From Mesodorylaimus sp. YZB2_4 (Eukaryota > Nematoda > Enoplea > Dorylaimida > Dorylaimidae), in the NCBI GenBank assembly GCA_030248295.1, contig JASANH010001643.1, forward strand, positions 806,001-870,000: a stretch of DNA of 64,000 bases, read 5' to 3'. A program made the position numbers and the translations under genes. Shown here piece after piece: positions 45,870 through 61,224 of this stretch. The number at the start of each line of letters is the position of its first letter. The first letter of the stretch is position 1. The notes below the pieces were generated by a model, which did not search any database, had not been told where the DNA came from, and saw only the letters and a list, made by a program, of their open reading frames with translations.

Positions 45870-47760
45870 TCGCCATTGAGGAGAATCAGTCAAACCGTTT
45901 GGCACAAAAGCAACATTGAATCCGGTCCGCGATACTTTACTACATTACTGCATGGGCCAATGGAACAAAATTGGAAATCGTTGTGAAAAGCCTCTTGCTA
46001 TTAGCTAATATAATCCAGCTCAAAATCGGTTAAAAACGTGATAGAAGAGGCTATGAAAGTGCAGCGAGCATTCACAAAAAAGTGCAGCTTTTACCAAGCA
46101 AACACTCGAAAAATTGCACACAAAAGCTAATCCGATACACTACCAAATTGACAACGAAAATAAATGAAATGAATAAAATGGATAAAAAAAGGAGCCCATA
46201 TACAGTATACCCAGCTCCCCAGCAGTCCAGGCCGTATGCCTAGTCAATATGAATTCACTTCACGCTGCACAATCCACAAATCACGGTCGGCTCGACTGGA
46301 CTGGATAGCGACAGCCAGCTGATGGTGATATGGGGGGGGGGGGGCGCAGAACGAGGAGCGACGGTCCCGGTAATTGATTCCTCTTCCACGGTCAAATCGT
46401 TAGCTGAAGCTGCCTTATCCATTCGGGCAGCCGAACGTTCTGGCTAAACAGATTCTTTTCCCGCGATGGTGCAATCAGCTGGTCCTTCCATCATCAGCGA
46501 GATCCAATCAAAATCATGATTCGGTCGGTCTTTTTCTTCTTCGACCATGTCTCCTTTCCGTCCTCTTTTATTTTCAGATCGATCATGGACTAGAAAAAAT
46601 GTGTCAAATTAATAAAAAGAAAATATGCTACTGTAATTCGTAACTTACTAGCTTCAAGCAAAGCAGTAAATTGAAATGCACCTCCAACAGCAGCACCTTC
46701 GCCCTTATTGCCGACTGGAATGGCCAGAGCCAACGCACCGGACGGCGGCCTCGACGATAAAGGTATCGACGTAGTGATTTGTTACCGATCTGGAAAAATC
46801 ATGCTCGTGTTACTTCATGACCTATTTATTTCTTGGGGCTAGTCACATACTTTTGGTGGCCAGTGGCAAACCCATGGCCCGCAGATCTTCTGAAACAGCT
46901 TGGTCTGATGTAATGACCTTGCCTTTCTCTGCTCTCTTGTTATCCACTATTGTAGGAATTTCCACAGCATCGCTGGTGAGAAACAGCAATATCTAAAATG
47001 GAAGAGCACTTATTATTGCTACGTCAGGAACCAAAAAACCGTTAACCTTTCCACTGGAAGCAGCCTTCTTTTCGCGACTGACAGCTTTCTAAAGCTACTG
47101 ACTCTTTCGACAAATTGGCACTCTGGCTGCTTTGATCGATCCCATCAACCGATTCTCGTAGGCTGCTGGGACGGTCTTGACTTCTCGACAGCGTCGGACG
47201 ACCTGGAACAGGTATCGACTCAATAATTACGAATTTGGTGTTTGAAGCAAAACAACGAACTTTTTTGCTGTCCCCTTAAACTACACAAGCGTCTGCACAT
47301 CTACCGGATTTGGGGACTCGGATATAATGTAAGCTTTACCTTCGAGAGTTCTCCGTTTTGACCAGCTTTGACCAGTTGTGAATCTCTGGCGTCGCTGTTC
47401 TACAAGATCACGGAAGACAATGAAATCTAAAGGACTTGGCAGGACAAACAGCACCACTGACACCCAATCTACAAAGGAAAGAGCGATTGATGCAATTGTG
47501 CCAGCTACCGTCATCCGCTTGCTGCGCCATGGCGTGGAAATCTTAGCGCATGGATCAAGCATCCGCGAAGCATCAATCCCTCCCAACCAATTTGGATTCG
47601 TGAAGGGTATTCAAACGTTTTTCACACTTACCTTGATCGAGCCAGATGTTTTGGCGCACCTTTTGTATCGTGCAGTGCTGATTTCGGGATCATTGCTTCG
47701 ACCATTTTCTCGAACTGATCTTCCTGCTCCGATTTTTCGTCCGATTCACTGAATAAAATT
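45870..47760 (-). pseudogene. Decayed copy C of the Y-x-SP-module gene, with 3' flank
   Basis: Exon-12-like (46300-46590), exon-11-like (46648-46795), exon-10-like (46848-46998) and exon-9-like (47045-47335) blocks are recognisable on the minus strand, preceded by duplicated 3' flank (45870-46180). A G-run at 46333-46344 and many indels destroy the frame. The 5' half of the gene is missing. Confidence 0.75.
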
Positions 47761-49019
47761 TGGAAATGAATCAAATGACCATGAGGAACGAGAAATAAAG
47801 AAAAGGAGTATTGGAGCAGCCGTTCGTCGCCGAAAAATATTTGCTCACTGCGTCGGTAAAGATGCTCGTCCTGGTTTCTGGTTGTTTTCTTGTTACCTTT
47901 CTTCGTGGCGCCGACCTGTTTTGGTTCTCGTTCCGTTCAGAGCGCGTCTACGGAACTGGGGTTTACATGTTCGCTAGGGTATTGTTCTTTCAGCCAGCAT
48001 GCCTATTTCGCCAGGGGTCTTGAGCCAATGGCTAATTTTTCCAGATATCATTCACATTTGCAAGTGCTACTGAAATGTTCCGCATCAGACTTTAATTTGA
48101 CAGCCTAACAAACAAGGCCGCGACCTCGGTACCAACATAGGCTAGGCCCAGGACTGGTTTTCAAGAAAGCCTATTGTGTAGAAGAGTCAAGCGTGACAAG
48201 AAGCCATCTTGGCCGTGCCCGATTCAGCTCGCACTGGGCCGGAAGAAATATCAGACCTCATTGTTATCTATGCACGCATGTACAGTATGCATGCATGGCT
48301 CACCTAGTGCTGTAGTACTACTAGGCATGTACCCGTACCTTACACTCCACGCTGTATAGCCTTGCATGGTTGCCCTGTATGCAGAAAAAATGCGCAGCTC
48401 ATCGTTAGTCCATAGAAGGGACCACGGTACCACCGGTATGCAGGATTTTGCCCCGTAATACAGGGTAACATGGGAGTAGTACATGTGTACGTATAATTTG
48501 ACAGACAAATTTGGTAAGCTCGCTCGCGACACTGAAAGGGAGTTAGAGCTTTGAACTGTGCCTTTACATGGTCCTTCGATGGGGTGGTCGGTCGCACTAT
48601 TGGTGCCCAAGGATCGAGCCGTGGGATCGACCCGAGTCCATGTCCAAGCCCAGGTATGCCAGACCCACTGTACGTACTCGAAGATTGGATCTTCGAACTC
48701 GCAATTTCGAGAAGCAATGCTGTACGCACTAGAAATGGAATTGGATCTTTACTCAAATGCGATCACGGAACTTTTAGAATACCGCGTCCTGGGATCGTTT
48801 ATAGACGATACAGCGATCGCGGCCTAAGCCATTTTCGACATCAGAGTGGCGCGGATCGTCCTATTAAAATACAGGGTTTACTAAGACTAAAAATTTATTT
48901 TCAGCAAGCACCTTAGATCAGCAAAACAATGGCACAATGCTGGAGGACTAATTTAGCCGATTAAAGCCGAACGTCCGTCCGTCCACTGGTCCGGCCGTGG
49001 CTTCCTTTTAACACAGGAA
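47761..49019. other. Intergenic; starts with unit C upstream homology
   Basis: 47820-47940 resembles 33590-33700 and 43410-43520. After that nothing was recognised; open frames of up to 121 codons overlap one another in several frames. Confidence 0.35.
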
Positions 49020-49190
49020 AAACAAAAAACGGTTTTCGTCGATTTTCTCAAAATTTTCACCCGCAATTATCCTCGACCACAACTTGAAAGTTGTACAGAA
49101 TTTCGAGCTTTATAAGTCCGTATCAATTTTTTGTTCGATTTCCAATCTGATCTTCAGATAATCGATAATTTCTTTAAAGTGGGAAAATGG
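49020..49190 (+). repeat. Dispersed repeat Y, copy 2
   Basis: Matches the reverse complement of 39720-39905; see that entry. It has no coding frame. Confidence 0.75.
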
Positions 49191-51522
49191 TTTTCGCTGA
49201 TTTTTTCGAAATTTGGAACACGGGACGCTCGATGAATCGATCCTTCATCACCAAGTCCACGTAGAAATCGGACAAGCGCAGGGTCTGCAACCCCGCTCGA
49301 GACATCAGTCCGATCGATCGCCACTGGAGACACGTCTGCGACGCTGCCTACGAATCACGACCGCCCAGGTAGGCGAATATATTTCGAGCCGCAACGTCCG
49401 GCAAGCGCACGCAATTTTCGCTCATTTTTGTCTAATTTCCAAATACAGAAGCAAAAATTAAAAAAAAGAGCTGCGATCGATCTGAAACTGACCTCTTTAC
49501 AATCTTGGTTCCAACGCGATGCCAATCGTCGCTCCCCACGGGGACAGCAATGATGTGCCGCAGGCCACGTCTACTTTACAATACATGCATGCGGCCGCAC
49601 AAGTCACGTGACCCGGATGCTATAAATATAGTTCACTGGGACTGGTTCGAGACTTCCAACTGGTTCAAATTGAGGCATGTCTGAGGTTCAACTAGCAACG
49701 CATTGTGAGATGAACACTCGAATAGCGAGTTGAGTGTTCCGCGTTTGACAACAATAAAAGGCAAAGATACTGTAATCCCAAGAAATGATTCGCATCGTGC
49801 GCTTTTTTCTCGGCGTTCTTTGAGCGGATGGCTGGATCCTGACATTTTAGCTTCAGGTTTTCGTAGTTACTGATAAGGTATAATGGTAAAAAGTAGCTGA
49901 TATACAGTATTAAGCTAGACAACGGTGCAACTCTGCCTGACAGCCTGCAGGTCATGACCGAATCCCATCCGATCCGAAAAATCACAATCCAAATTCGATC
50001 GGATCATCCGATCCAAAATTCTAAGCCACTGGTGTTTCCAATAACTGCTGACAAAAAAGTTACTATTGCAATCTTTCTCCAGCAATACTATTGCAATGAG
50101 ATGACATCAATATTCTGCATTGATGCTTCATTTTTCTCCTCATAGTTGGAGTTACTGTGCAAGGCGACCTGTCAATTTTGTTATTTGAGACCAGAGAAAA
50201 CACAAATGACTCACAGTCAGATTTTGCAAATACTTTAGAGTCGGACGGCAGAAATATTAGTGAGAAGTGGAAACGTAGTGGAAATATCCTTTTTAAAAAA
50301 AATTTGAAGTTATGGTTACAGTCATTCATGAGCAGCCTAGATCTTCTTCTCTCTACTTTATCAGCTTGTAAAATACAGTACGAGGGGCGTTGAAAAAGTT
50401 TCTGGAATGTCTTTATAAAACAAGGCCAACTTGAGATATGTTATATTTTCCTTGAATTTGATTGAAGCCTTTCGTTTGAGCAATGCTATATCGACGATAT
50501 ACAAAGCATTTAAGTATAGAGGATGAATTTCCACGCATTTGATCCCACGTGTATCATAGCCGGGCTCCATTTTATTATGTCAAGTAAGCACCAGCTACGA
50601 CTGAAGCGTGGGTCATGTCATAAATTAATACCCTGAAGTAAGCAGAGGATTCAGTCAGCAGGCGTCTTATACACATATTACTCATGACTACTCACTCTTC
50701 CATTTTAAGGCCAGATACGCAGTGGGCAGCTGTCAAGACAATGTCAGATGACTCGCTGCTGTAGGGAGCACGAACCAAAGAGCTTGAGCAGAAGCGGGAG
50801 CCTACGTGCAGACGAGTCATCCTCGGAAACATGTGAGGCTCTGAATTTTGTCCTCCTCCGCCTTCAGCTCAAGCATACAAAGGCTCTGTATACTATGGGA
50901 CAGCCACTAATCGTAAGATTTGAATATAGTATGGTTTCGACACCCTATTTGCATAAATCGCAACAGGATCAGCTCCATGGTTTTGGAAACATCGAAATGC
51001 AAAGGCGCTCTGGGGATTTTTCGAATTTTTAAAACTTCCAAAAACCCTCGCTTTCTATTCCTCTGTTTCCTTTTCGAAAAACTTTTTAATGAAGAGTTTA
51101 CTTCACAGTTTAAGTTTTTGAGGGGGAGAATTCGATTCTTTTTCATTAGATATTTTTCTCATGTTTCAAAAAGCATAACTGCCTCTGCGCACAATGATTT
51201 ACCTATGAGAGGAATTTCCTGGAAGACCCCTTCACCTGGAATCTATGGATGAATCTGGATATTTGCCAGTCTCACCCTCATGCAGCATCCCATCCACCCA
51301 GCTTAGCGATGTTGAACAAATACAGACTTTATTTCAGGTCGGCCATTTGATCGATCAGGCTTGACAAGCTTTTTTGTGACATCAGAAGATTCACTGCGTT
51401 CAGTTGTTCGTCCAATCAGTTTATAGTGGTTTTTTATTCTCGCTATCGCAAAGAAAATACTGATTATTGATAGTGACACCATTGACCGTATCAATCTCCA
51501 ATTACCAACAATCACCTATTTT
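49191..51522. other. Long gene-poor stretch
   Basis: No supported gene. A TATA-like CTATAAATATAG occurs near 49620 but no following gene was found. Open frames of up to 110 codons (50920-51252, +) are AT-biased and unrecognised. Confidence 0.3.
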
Positions 51523-55021
<3,499 letters not shown>

Positions 55022-55076
55022 TTCCAAATTTGCACTTTTAAATAAAAACGACCTTTTCTCTCCTTCCCAAAAGCGC

Positions 55077-55197
55077 GATGTATACTCGAAATGGAGAACG
55101 TGCGCACATCCAAAGTCCATTTCAAAAAAGACAGAAAACAGGGGTGTGCGCGCTCTTTTTGGCGATCTGTCCATTTTCTAGTATACATTGCCTCGAA
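55077..55197. repeat. Short palindromic repeat, copy 1
   Basis: Begins GCGATGTATACTCGAAATGG and ends near CTAGTATACATTGCCTCG, an imperfect inverted repeat around GTGCGCAC/GTGTGCGCGC. It shares its end motif with 56080-56232. Confidence 0.6.
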
Positions 55198-56079
55198 TGG
55201 AGACCCAAATGGAAGGAATGGTCCCTCCATCGAATGGAGACGGGAAGCCTGATGTAGACTGTCTCCATTCGTGCCGCACGTGACGAGAGGACTTGGAAAT
55301 TAATTCTGAATCCTCGTATTTTGGAATATTTCGAGAAAAATCGGCCAGTTTTGGCCATTTAGGAGGTACAGGCTCGTGAGCTTTTATGTAAATTCGATGA
55401 GTGGAGAAAACCAGGTATGTAATATCCGTATTTTACTTATTTCTTAATATTTTTTGAGGAGTGGCCTTAAAAAATACAGCATGGCTGTACAATGCACCCT
55501 CACCGTAAAGAGTCACATTTTGCGGGAGTTCCGTCATCTCACCTGCACTGTTATGAGCAAGGTTTGCAAGGTTTCGTCTTTAGCAATCATGTGCTAGATA
55601 AATTATAGGCCTAGGTATCATCAATCCGTTTATATGTTGGTCCTATTTCAGATATGGAATTCGGATCACGTTGGCTAGAACGGGGATAGGAAATACTTGG
55701 TTCAGCTAAACAAAGAACATGTCGACGCCGGAAAAAGAAAATCAAGTACCTATCGTTCCAACATAATGAAATTCGCGATGATTAGGCATCGCTGGCTCGA
55801 GGCAAACATGATGCTGGCGCGGTGTCAGAGTCTATTAGCAACATAAAAGAAGAGAACTAAACAGAAGATATGATGTTTCAAGCGAATCGATGATCTGTCT
55901 TGGCTAGATGATCAATTATTACTATTTTACTATTTTACTCCGTACTTATTTTATGTACAGTACGGTACTCTTATTTTGGAATTCTTTTGTGGTGAAAAAT
56001 TTTCGGTTGTATCAGTTTGTAAAATTCCCAGTCCGTCAGACATCCTGTAGCTTTTTATTTCAAGAAATCTATATTTTAT

Positions 56080-56232
56080 GTGCACATTTTCCATTATGTA
56101 ATGCTAAGGTAAAATATAAGTGGAGACGCGCACATTTTTTCTTGTGCGCAACACTTGGAATGGTCCACGAGGAGCCCGTCTCCATTCGCGATTTCTCCAT
56201 TTTGTCTCCATTTTCGAGTATACATCGCGCTA
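56080..56232. repeat. Short palindromic repeat, copy 2
   Basis: Contains TCTCCATTTTCGAGTATACA, the complement of the end motif at 55077, plus GCGCACATTTTTTCTTGTGCGC, a small hairpin. It is probably the same MITE-like family. Confidence 0.6.
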
Positions 56233-56717
56233 AAATGAGACGAGACGAATCGTAGCCCAGGCAGCCAGCAATCGACAGACCTAGAGAACAGACAGCAAAG
56301 AGCGGCAATTTCAAAACAGCGAACAAGACAAGTCAGCCAGAACCTATTGGACACAAAAGCGACACTAAACGCAGTCACCCAAATAGTTTACTAGAATTGC
56401 TTGGAAAAGGCCATATCAGCCAAAGTCATACACTAGCCAAAAAAAAAATACGCCACTTATCGTTCGTTAAAATGATTCAGGTTATTAAAAAACCAGTTAC
56501 GAAAGCGCATATAAGATATGACAATGCTACTAGAACCCAAACGGAACACGACAAAATTGATACAGCGCAAAGTCGAAGAAAAACATGAGAACCAAATTGA
56601 CGAATAGATGAAATTTATCCAAAGATGGATATAACGCAGTATGTGCGATGTCAAACAGAAAGCAATCCCCCGCGCAAGACATTTCCCTGTCACAGACCCA
56701 GCTACCAGGCCATATAT

Positions 56718-59089
56718 TCAGTCGAAATGGACTCCCTTTACGTTGCACAGTCCGCAAATCACAGCCGGCTTGCGGACGCGCATTGGATAGCGACGGGCGG
56801 CTGCTGGCGATGGGGGCGCAGAACGAGCAGCGATGGGCTCCGTCACCGATTCTACTCCGGCGGTCAAGTCATTTTCTGAAGCTGATTTATCAATTTGGAC
56901 GGCGGCAGGTTCAGGTAAAGCCGATTCTTCTTCCGGAACAGAGCCTTCAACTGGTCCCTCCAGCGAAATCGAATTACAAATATGATTCGGCTGATCTCTT
57001 TCTTCCTCGATCAAAGTCTCGTTTTCGTCCTCTTCGTTTTCATTTTCAGATTGGCCGTTGCCTAGAAAAAATGTCAGACTAATAAAGAAAAATATGCATC
57101 ACAAAGGAATTCGTGACTTACTGGCTTCAGCCAAAGCCGGAAATTGAAACACCACTCCCGCAACAGCACCCTCGCCTTCGTTACCGACTGGTGTGGTCAG
57201 AGGCAACGCGCCAGACGGGGGTTTGGACGATAAAGGCGTCGAGGTGGCAATTTGCTTCCAGTCTGAAAAAATTATTTACATGGTATTTAAGGGGCATTTC
57301 TTGGGGCTAGTCACGTACTTTTGGCGGCCAGCGGCATTCCCATTGCCCGCAAGTCTTCCGACACATCATCATCTGACGGAAGGACATTGCCTTTCTTTTT
57401 TGCACTTGTGCTGTCGACTATTGCGGATATTTCCAGTCCGTTGTCGTTCAAAACAATTGATTTCTAAAAAGAAGAACACTTATTTATTGCCATGTAAAAG
57501 CCAAAAAAATCAAACGCATGCCTTCTCTTTGCGGGTAGTCTTCTTTCCACGACTGACAGAACTTTCCGAGGCAAACGACTTCTTCGTAGCGTTGAGTCCT
57601 TTGCTGCTTTGGTCCGTCGTATTACCCAAATCTCGCAAAATTGCCGAATAGTCCTGATTTTTCAATAGAGTTGGACGACGCAATGGTGGACCACATTCTT
57701 TCATCACTTCTTCCTTCAAATTTTCTTTATCCGCTGGAATCACCAGCGAATCGTTGGTCGGGCTCACGTATCCTCTCTAAATCAGTAGGAATTTCTTAAA
57801 ATGTAAAAAAACCAATTATTTTACTTACACGACGACGTAATGCCTGTTGCCGCTTGATCTCTGATTTCGAAAGGAGAGATCCATCAGCGGTGTTGTCCAA
57901 CTGTGAAGCTAAAACAAGGAATTCATGATGCTGTCTCAAGCTTACGCAAGTGACATTTACTGCAAACCTTACCACTGAGCTCTTTTCCGCTTTTGCCTGC
58001 TCCGTTCTTATCGAACACCATCGAGACGGGGCTTTCATAATTTTTCTTTAAAAAAATTTTAAGAAAGGATAAACATCGTTTGAAGAGGAACACAAAAAAG
58101 GAATTTACCCGACGCCGCAATGCTTGTAGGCGTTTTACTTCAGACGCTGACAGAATCGACTCATCGGCGGAACCTAGTTTTCCGTCGACTGAAAAACCTT
58201 TGGTTATACTTTAGTTAGCGTCATGCGGAGAAAGGAGACTTACAAGACATCGCAGCATTGTTAGCTCCAGTAATTTCCATCGAGACTGGGCTCTGGTAGT
58301 TTTTCTAAAATCAAATTATCGTAATGTCTTTCACGTTTAAAGCGAAAACTAGCATATTTTAACACCCAGGACTCATGATATTCAGCAAAATTATCATTAA
58401 ATGCAGAGTAAATTTAATTAAGAAAACGTAGGGACATTCTACACTTACGTGATGGCGACGTGCTTGCTCCTTCTTGATCCAGGCCGCATCATGAATAGTA
58501 TCGTCCCCATCGGTGTCGGACACATCTGGCAGTTTCAAATCCGAATCCGTAGCTATAAATCATTCAGAAAAAAGATCATGTTAGACGCACCAATTAAATG
58601 AAAACTATGCGTCAGACCTATTTTTTTGCTGAAATGGCGAGTGAAAGACATATGTAGGCCTAGCCTAGCCTACCCTACCTTCTCGACGTACAGTATAGCC
58701 TAGCGCGTTTAACGTACCTTGTAAAACAAACGACTCGATCCCACTGCCATTCTGAGCTTTATTCGGCTCTTTCTCCATCTGGTATTGAGCAGATTTCTTG
58801 CCGAAGTTGTAATCCCACATAGCTCTGCAAAAAGCTCATGAGTGAGTAGCTAACCATAGGTAAAAGCTTTTCGCGTCTCGAAAAGGTACTTACTTCATGA
58901 CTCGCGCCTGATTTGCTGGGTTACTTAGTCGGGGCACGATCTAAAGCGATTTTAGCTTGAATTCAGTGCCCCAGTGAACGTCTCTCATTGACTTACTCGA
59001 CCTCGACGGATCTGTCCCCGCTTTGGCTCATTTTCCTTTCCGTTGGCATCGTTGGCAGGGATCGCAACCGATTTTGGTGCTTCGGCCAT
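56718..59089 (-). CDS. Protein with repeated [K/R][N/G]Y-x-SP modules, unknown family (intact copy)
   Basis: Twelve exons agree in phase: 59089-58997, 58940-58894, 58824-58718, 58552-58449, 58304-58244, 58188-58109, 58045-57973, 57908-57829, 57776-57522, 57463-57319, 57262-57122, 57061-56718. They give 509 residues. There is no signal peptide or membrane segment. The N-terminus is basic (KENEPKRGQIRRGR). Exon pairs 5-6 and 7-8 are internal duplicates: KNYQSPVSM and KNYESPVSM, each followed by a block ending SEVKRLQALRRR or SEIKRQQALRRR. Exon 9 opens with a third RGYVSPT. The C-terminal part is acidic and ends PMRVRKPAVICGLCNVKGVHFD. SP sites suggest proline-directed phosphorylation, and a nuclear or chromosome role is a guess. 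Intron 9 appears to use a GC donor where decayed copies keep GT. Three broken relatives lie at 31.3, 41.3 and 45.9 kb. Confidence 0.85.
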
Positions 59090-59436
59090 AATTGACTTTT
59101 CGACTTCAATGCTGTGGACTTTTCGCACGAGTGAATTGCAAAAACGCGTTAATAAAAATCAAATGATCGCGTTGATGAGTAATGACGAAGCAATCGTTTA
59201 TCGAGGTAAAAAACTTGGAAAATAAGCTGCGCTGCGTCTGTCTGCCTTGGCCACAGCCTTTCCTTGTTTCTGGTTTTGTTGACTGGCGTTCTATGGCGTC
59301 GCGCACACTATTTTTGATATTTGAGATATAAGCAGCCTTGTAACTTGCAAATCACATGGAGCGCGCAATTCAAATAAAAGTTTTTTCAACCGTCTATAAA
59401 AATTTATTGTATGAAAACCTTACACCTCACACAGAT
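59090..59436. other. Upstream of the Y-x-SP gene and 3' of the small membrane gene
   Basis: Both flanking genes are on the minus strand, and the spacer is about 350 bp. A 60-codon plus-strand open frame (59043-59225) overlaps the first exon and is a shadow. No other gene was seen. Confidence 0.35.
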
Positions 59437-59962
59437 TTAGTTCTTTGCATGAAGTCTATAAAAGTCTTTCAGCATATGTTTCTGGCATTGATATGAAATA
59501 GTGATCATTATGCCCGACCATATCACGATGGCGCATACGAGACCGATGGCCAAATCATTGACGGTCACACCGTACAGGTTCAGATCGCCCTGAAAGTTAG
59601 AGGGTCAAAACAGGTTGCTGTGGCCCCTCACGATCAGGTGATGCTATTCTTACTGATGGTCCCCCTTTCAAGTAGGCGTCGATGGACATTTGACGCAAGC
59701 GTGCCAAGTCGACTGTCCTTGGTGTAGTGTCATCCCCAGTCTTGATGCGGACGTTGGTTGGCTCTAGAAAAGATCACATAAAGTTACACGGCGTCTGCTG
59801 GTTGTCTGGACCCCAACTGATCTACGAAATCTTAAATTATCGACTGGTCTGCTATGCCTAAGTAGATTCAACCTCAACCTGGTGCTCACCAAATCCACAA
59901 ATCACGGGAAGCAAGCAGATAGCAATGCACACAAGTTTGGAGCTCATGCTTCTCGTCAGCAT
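59437..59962 (-). CDS. Small single-pass type I membrane protein
   Basis: Three minus-strand exons (59962-59890, 59763-59654, 59589-59437) agree in phase and give 111 residues. A signal peptide (SKLVCIAICLLPVICGF) is followed by a short polar ectodomain (TNVRIKTGDDTTPRTVDLAR, then SIDAYLKGG). A transmembrane helix (LAIGLVCAIVIWSGIMIT) and a short basic tail ending RLHAKN complete it. No family was recognised, and there are no cysteine pairs in the ectodomain. The splice sites and phase support a real gene. Confidence 0.75.
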
Positions 59963-61224
59963 GGTGAATTAAAAACATTGCATGAAGTGAGAGTGAAGCC
60001 CGTCTCGGCTATTTTCCACAGTGGTCAACAAAAGGAGACGCGCGTGCGCTAAGCAACTGTATCATGGAGAGTATTGACCAAGCGGATCCCCTTGGTAACT
60101 TGATGGCAGTGAAAACAGGTTTTTGATGGTCAGTGATTTTCCAGCATGAAAGCTTTCTTGGGTGTACTGGGAAGCGGACCTATGTAGTTGGGAGACATGG
60201 GACACTGGCAGGTAAGAACATAGTTGGGCATGTATAGTGGGAGACTCAAGCCCAAAGTATTGTTCGATGCGATGCGTCAAATAAGCTTGCGATGCGACCT
60301 TTTAGGCACCCTTTTACATTGTCAGTTGACCCAAAAGTGTCGCATCGAACTATACTTTGGGCTTCACAGAAAGGTGCAGTGGCTTACGCTAACTGACCCT
60401 CGATATGCTTTGAAACAGTGCATGTTCATTCTCATCTTTCACCACAAGCGAACTCCGCGATTTAAGCTTTTTCTACATTGTGCCGTACCTGCTAGTGCCT
60501 GTCGTATCGATATCCCTGATTCTGACAAGAAAGAACTGCCATAACTTATCTCCGAGGAAAATGGCCACAGCGTTGGTGGCAGACAAAGGATGGGCGGTAA
60601 CAACCGTGGAGGTGCACATGGACGACAAAGGTGTGAGAAGGAATCAACCGCAGCGTGACTGGTGTCAGCGGACTGGACTGGGCTGACGCTGTGTGAGGTA
60701 GAGACGATATAGCGACATTGTAGGCAGGGACATAATTCTTTAACGCTACTTTACTTTCCACCGCTTAATTTTTGGGAGCACAGCCAAAAGCCTAACTAAC
60801 ATCATTCAAGGGTTTCTCTGCTGTGTCTCCATGTGAGGGCATCGTAACCCTGACTCTGGTTCCCTGAGCGTCGGCACCAGTTTTCGACAGCCTGCCCCTT
60901 CTTTTTTCCACTCAGAGCACCTCTACAAAACTGTTATCCATGTTAACCAGGTTTATCCCTCATCCGAACCGACCTCCATCGGCGTAGCCAAATCCATATC
61001 TGGGACCATCTAGGGAGGGCATGCTGAAAGTTTTTAGTAGATCCCCGTGAGATGCGAATTTCTTCGACATTGCATAGGGCCACATCTCAATAATACACCA
61101 GTAAATTATCGAGGCCTCTCGCCTTCTCTTTCTGGAGCTGGAGCAGCTAAAGTTGATCCCGGTCAGGTGTCTGAGCAAGTTCGACCATGCTGCCTTAGCG
61201 AAGTGAATTTTGGGTGATGAGCAT
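59963..61224. other. Intergenic, with a MITE
   Basis: Contains the MITE at 60248-60364. Otherwise open frames of up to 106 codons have no recognised motif. Confidence 0.35.
60248..60364. mobile_element. MITE-like palindromic element, copy 2
   Basis: 117 bp with inverted ends AAGCCCAAAGTATTGTTCGA at the left and TCGAACTATACTTTGGGCTT at the right (one mismatch). The interior shares GCGTCAAATAAGC and the CTTTTACAT region with the reverse complement of 28273-28392. Confidence 0.85.

Larger units (their letters stand above)
55022..56717. other. Intergenic with two related short repeats
   Basis: A repeat with GTATACTCGAAA(A)TGGAGA-type ends occurs at about 55077-55197 and 56080-56232. Each has inverted-repeat character around GTGCGC. 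56340-56600 is the 3'-flank homologue shared with copies B and C of the neighbouring gene. No gene was recognised. Confidence 0.5.

Noticed and set aside
48551..48916. 121-codon plus-strand frame and overlapping 138-codon minus-strand frame
   Set aside because: Mutually overlapping frames with no motif, splice context or conserved copy.
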